From positions 16,686,501 through 16,750,500 of the forward strand of contig NW_024466607.1 of NCBI RefSeq assembly GCF_017591425.1: a stretch of DNA of 64,000 bases. The letters are read 5' to 3'. This document shows, piece after piece, positions 21,764-64,000 of this stretch (its first letter is position 1; every line of letters begins with the position of its first letter). The translations under genes and the position numbers were made by a program. The stretch is from Ochotona curzoniae. Its lineage: Eukaryota > Chordata > Mammalia > Lagomorpha > Ochotonidae. The notes under the pieces were generated by a model. That model saw only the letters and a list, made by a program, of their open reading frames with translations. It was not told where the DNA came from and ran no database searches.

Positions 21764-22605
21764 GAAAAAGGCCTTTGATTTGTAATTTCCACATTGGGGA
21801 GAAAGGGAAGAAAACAAGATTCTTGAAAAACTGAATCACAAAGAAAAAATATAGAGGGAGTGAACTTATATCCTAAGTTACTTCAAATCCACAAAACTAG
21901 CATCCACTTGTCAGTGCTGCCCCCATGACACGGGCAATGCGGCCCCGATTTGGCCGACAAGCAGTGTCACCCTCCCCCGCTCTGGCACAAAGGAAAACAA
22001 ATTACTATGACTGCATGAGGCAACAAAACAGGTTTAAAAATCATATATTATATTTATAATAAAATATTCTTAATCCTTATCAATTTAAGAAACCACGATT
22101 TTCCTTTTCATTTAAATATGTATGTAAAAATGCCTCTAGATTGTTCTTTAGACTCTTCTTCCAAAGAAAATGAAGTGCCAGGGATAAGAGACCTGCTGGA
22201 TATAAGTTCACACCCTCGGTTATAAATGCTTGTTGGTTTTTTTTTTCTTCATTTTTAAGTTTTGTAAAAAACTATTTTTTGTTCTTTAAAGAACGTTATA
22301 CAAAGAAAATATATTGTGAAATACCCCAGAGACATGTTTTTGTTGTTTTTTTTTTTCCCCTTGAGGAAAGCTGTCCATCCTAGGACAGGAGGGAAGCAGA
22401 CAGAGTAGGGCCTAATCTCTGCTGTCTCTCACGGTTGTTTCTGGAAGGCCCCACACATTCCAGGCAGCCTCTGACCCATGGCCCCTGGAAGGCAGGGCCT
22501 ACAGTTCCTTCAGAGACAGCCCCGTGAGAAGGGGAAGGGAACGTATTCTGAATTCATTTAACTCAGTCTCTCGCCTGCCAACATCTTCCAAGTGGAGCTT
22601 GCTCC

Positions 22606-63063
<40,458 letters not shown>

Positions 63064-63180
63064 CTACCAAGAGAAGAGGGGGGAACAAAGGAATGAGTAA
63101 GTCATCCCAGTGAATCAACTCAGAGCTCTACAAAGGCACCTAGGTTGTTATAAATACCAGTAAAATGCCAACAAGCAAAA

Positions 63181-63199
63181 ACCACCACCACCACCACAA
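63181..63199 (+). repeat. (ACC)n trinucleotide run
   Basis: accaccaccaccaccac, intronic, upstream of the first DCAF1 exon in the window. Confidence 0.8.
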
Positions 63200-63904
63200 G
63201 ATTCTTGTGATGAAGCAGATTTTCAAAGAAAACCCCTGACTATGTAGTCACAAGAAAGCAGAAACCAAGCCCTTGACGGGTGGCCTGGGGAAGGTAGGTT
63301 CCACCATGTCCAAACACAATGACTGCAGCAGCAGATAAATAGTAGAACCCATGTGGACATCCAGGCATGGGGTGAATTTCACTAAGCAATCACTAACCTA
63401 AAGATGCAGTGGTCTTAAACATCTTTATCACCTATAAAAAGATAACAGATCTAGGACCTATTCAATGTATAACCTGAAGGTAAAAGAATTAGCTAATGAT
63501 CAAAAGATGTGCTATAATCTTAAAACAGATACCATCTATTTTAATTTCCTTTCAGACTATTGGAAAGGCAAATTTAGCCACAGAATGAAGAAAAGATGCA
63601 AGCTACTGAAGGGAAGTTTTTACCAAGCTACGGGAACTCACAGTAATCCACAAAAGTTAGAGGATGTATCATAAACACAAATAAGGATGACCTCAGGGTC
63701 CTCTCACTGTTTACAAATGATAAAACTGAGATCTTTTTAAGTGATTAGGCCTGTAAGAAATATTCCTTAAAATAGATAAAAAATAAAAAATTCTAAGTCC
63801 CTACTAAAAAAAAAATAAGTGATTCTCTTCTTTTTCTCCATCATCACTTCATCCTTTCTAAAGCAAGGACACTTAGCGCGACCATCTCTTAATTTTTTTT
63901 ATAA

Positions 63905-64000
63905 TCCTTAATTTTATTTAAAAAATTTTTTCCATTTGAAAGACAGGAAGAAACGGAGCTCCTCTTGCTGGTTCACTCCCCAAAATTCCTACAATAACCT
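63905..64000 (-). mobile_element. C-SINE, antisense, cut by the right edge
   Basis: Reversed tail and linker (tttgaaagacaggaag...gctggttcactccccaaaattcc) run into the window end. Confidence 0.7.

Larger units (their letters stand above)
19095..21780 (+). other. RBM15B: RBM15B 3'UTR (long form, inferred)
   Basis: No gene is visible between the RBM15B stop and 21.7 kb. A proximal signal AGTAAA is at 19318 and distal AATAAA/ATTAAA at 21742/21758. The human RBM15B mRNA is much longer than its coding region, as I recall, which favours use of the distal site. A short GC-rich patch lies at 19,400-19,560. Confidence 0.55.
21700..22605 (-). other. DCAF1: DCAF1 3'UTR
   Basis: About 0.9 kb between the DCAF1 stop (22606-22608) and the poly(A) signal at 21720-21725. 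AT-rich in the middle (22,000-22,350). No repeat recognised. Its end overlaps the inferred RBM15B 3' end. Confidence 0.65.
63064..64000. other. DCAF1 intron at the right edge
   Basis: No DCAF1 N-terminal coding exon (MTTVVVHV...) is found here. Only the (ACC)n run and an edge SINE are visible. Confidence 0.5.

Overview
This is mammalian genomic DNA, almost certainly from a lagomorph and most likely a pika (Ochotona). The genes have typical mammalian exon-intron structure. The introns are full of tRNA-derived C-SINEs whose young copies read 'gcctagcggctaaagtcctcgccttgaac...ggttctaatccc...aataaataaatcttt', a form I associate with pika rather than rabbit. The species call is from memory of repeat families. 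The gene order DOCK3 - MANF - RBM15B - DCAF1 matches human 3p21.2 as I recall it.

Layout. Positions 1-11,350 (+) hold the 3' end of DOCK3: five coding exons for the last 300 or so residues, then a 2.4-kb 3'UTR. A CpG-rich stretch (about 11.4-12.7 kb) contains the MANF promoter, with an exact ER-stress element (ERSE-II). MANF (+) follows with four coding exons and a complete 179-residue ORF ending in RTDL. A second CpG-rich stretch (15.3-16.4 kb) with CACGTG boxes leads into RBM15B (+), a single-exon gene of 894 codons with three RRMs and a SPOC domain. From about 21.7 kb to beyond the right edge, the minus strand carries DCAF1 (VPRBP). Twenty-one coding exons are present. They join in one frame and code for 1,444 whole codons, equivalent to human residues 64-1507; only the first ~63 residues lie outside the window. 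RBM15B and DCAF1 converge, and their most likely distal poly(A) sites overlap by some tens of bases.

The four genes are not a pathway; they are neighbours by synteny. DOCK3 is a neuronal Rac activator. MANF is an ER-stress-induced chaperone and secreted factor. RBM15B is an adaptor of the m6A writer complex. DCAF1 is the substrate receptor of CRL4 (DDB1-CUL4) and EDVP ubiquitin ligases.

Repeats: C-SINEs are almost absent from 3.0 to 26.7 kb, then very dense inside DCAF1, where most lie on the + strand (antisense to the gene). There are nested SINE clusters, inverted SINE pairs, an L1 tail with a clean target-site duplication, an old L1 3' end, a hAT-like transposon relic and MIR fragments. 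I found no CRISPR, prokaryotic, viral or otherwise new gene system. The most unexpected observation is a decayed partial copy of a DCAF1 coding exon (58,532-58,589) lying 0.8 kb from the intact exon, in the adjacent intron.
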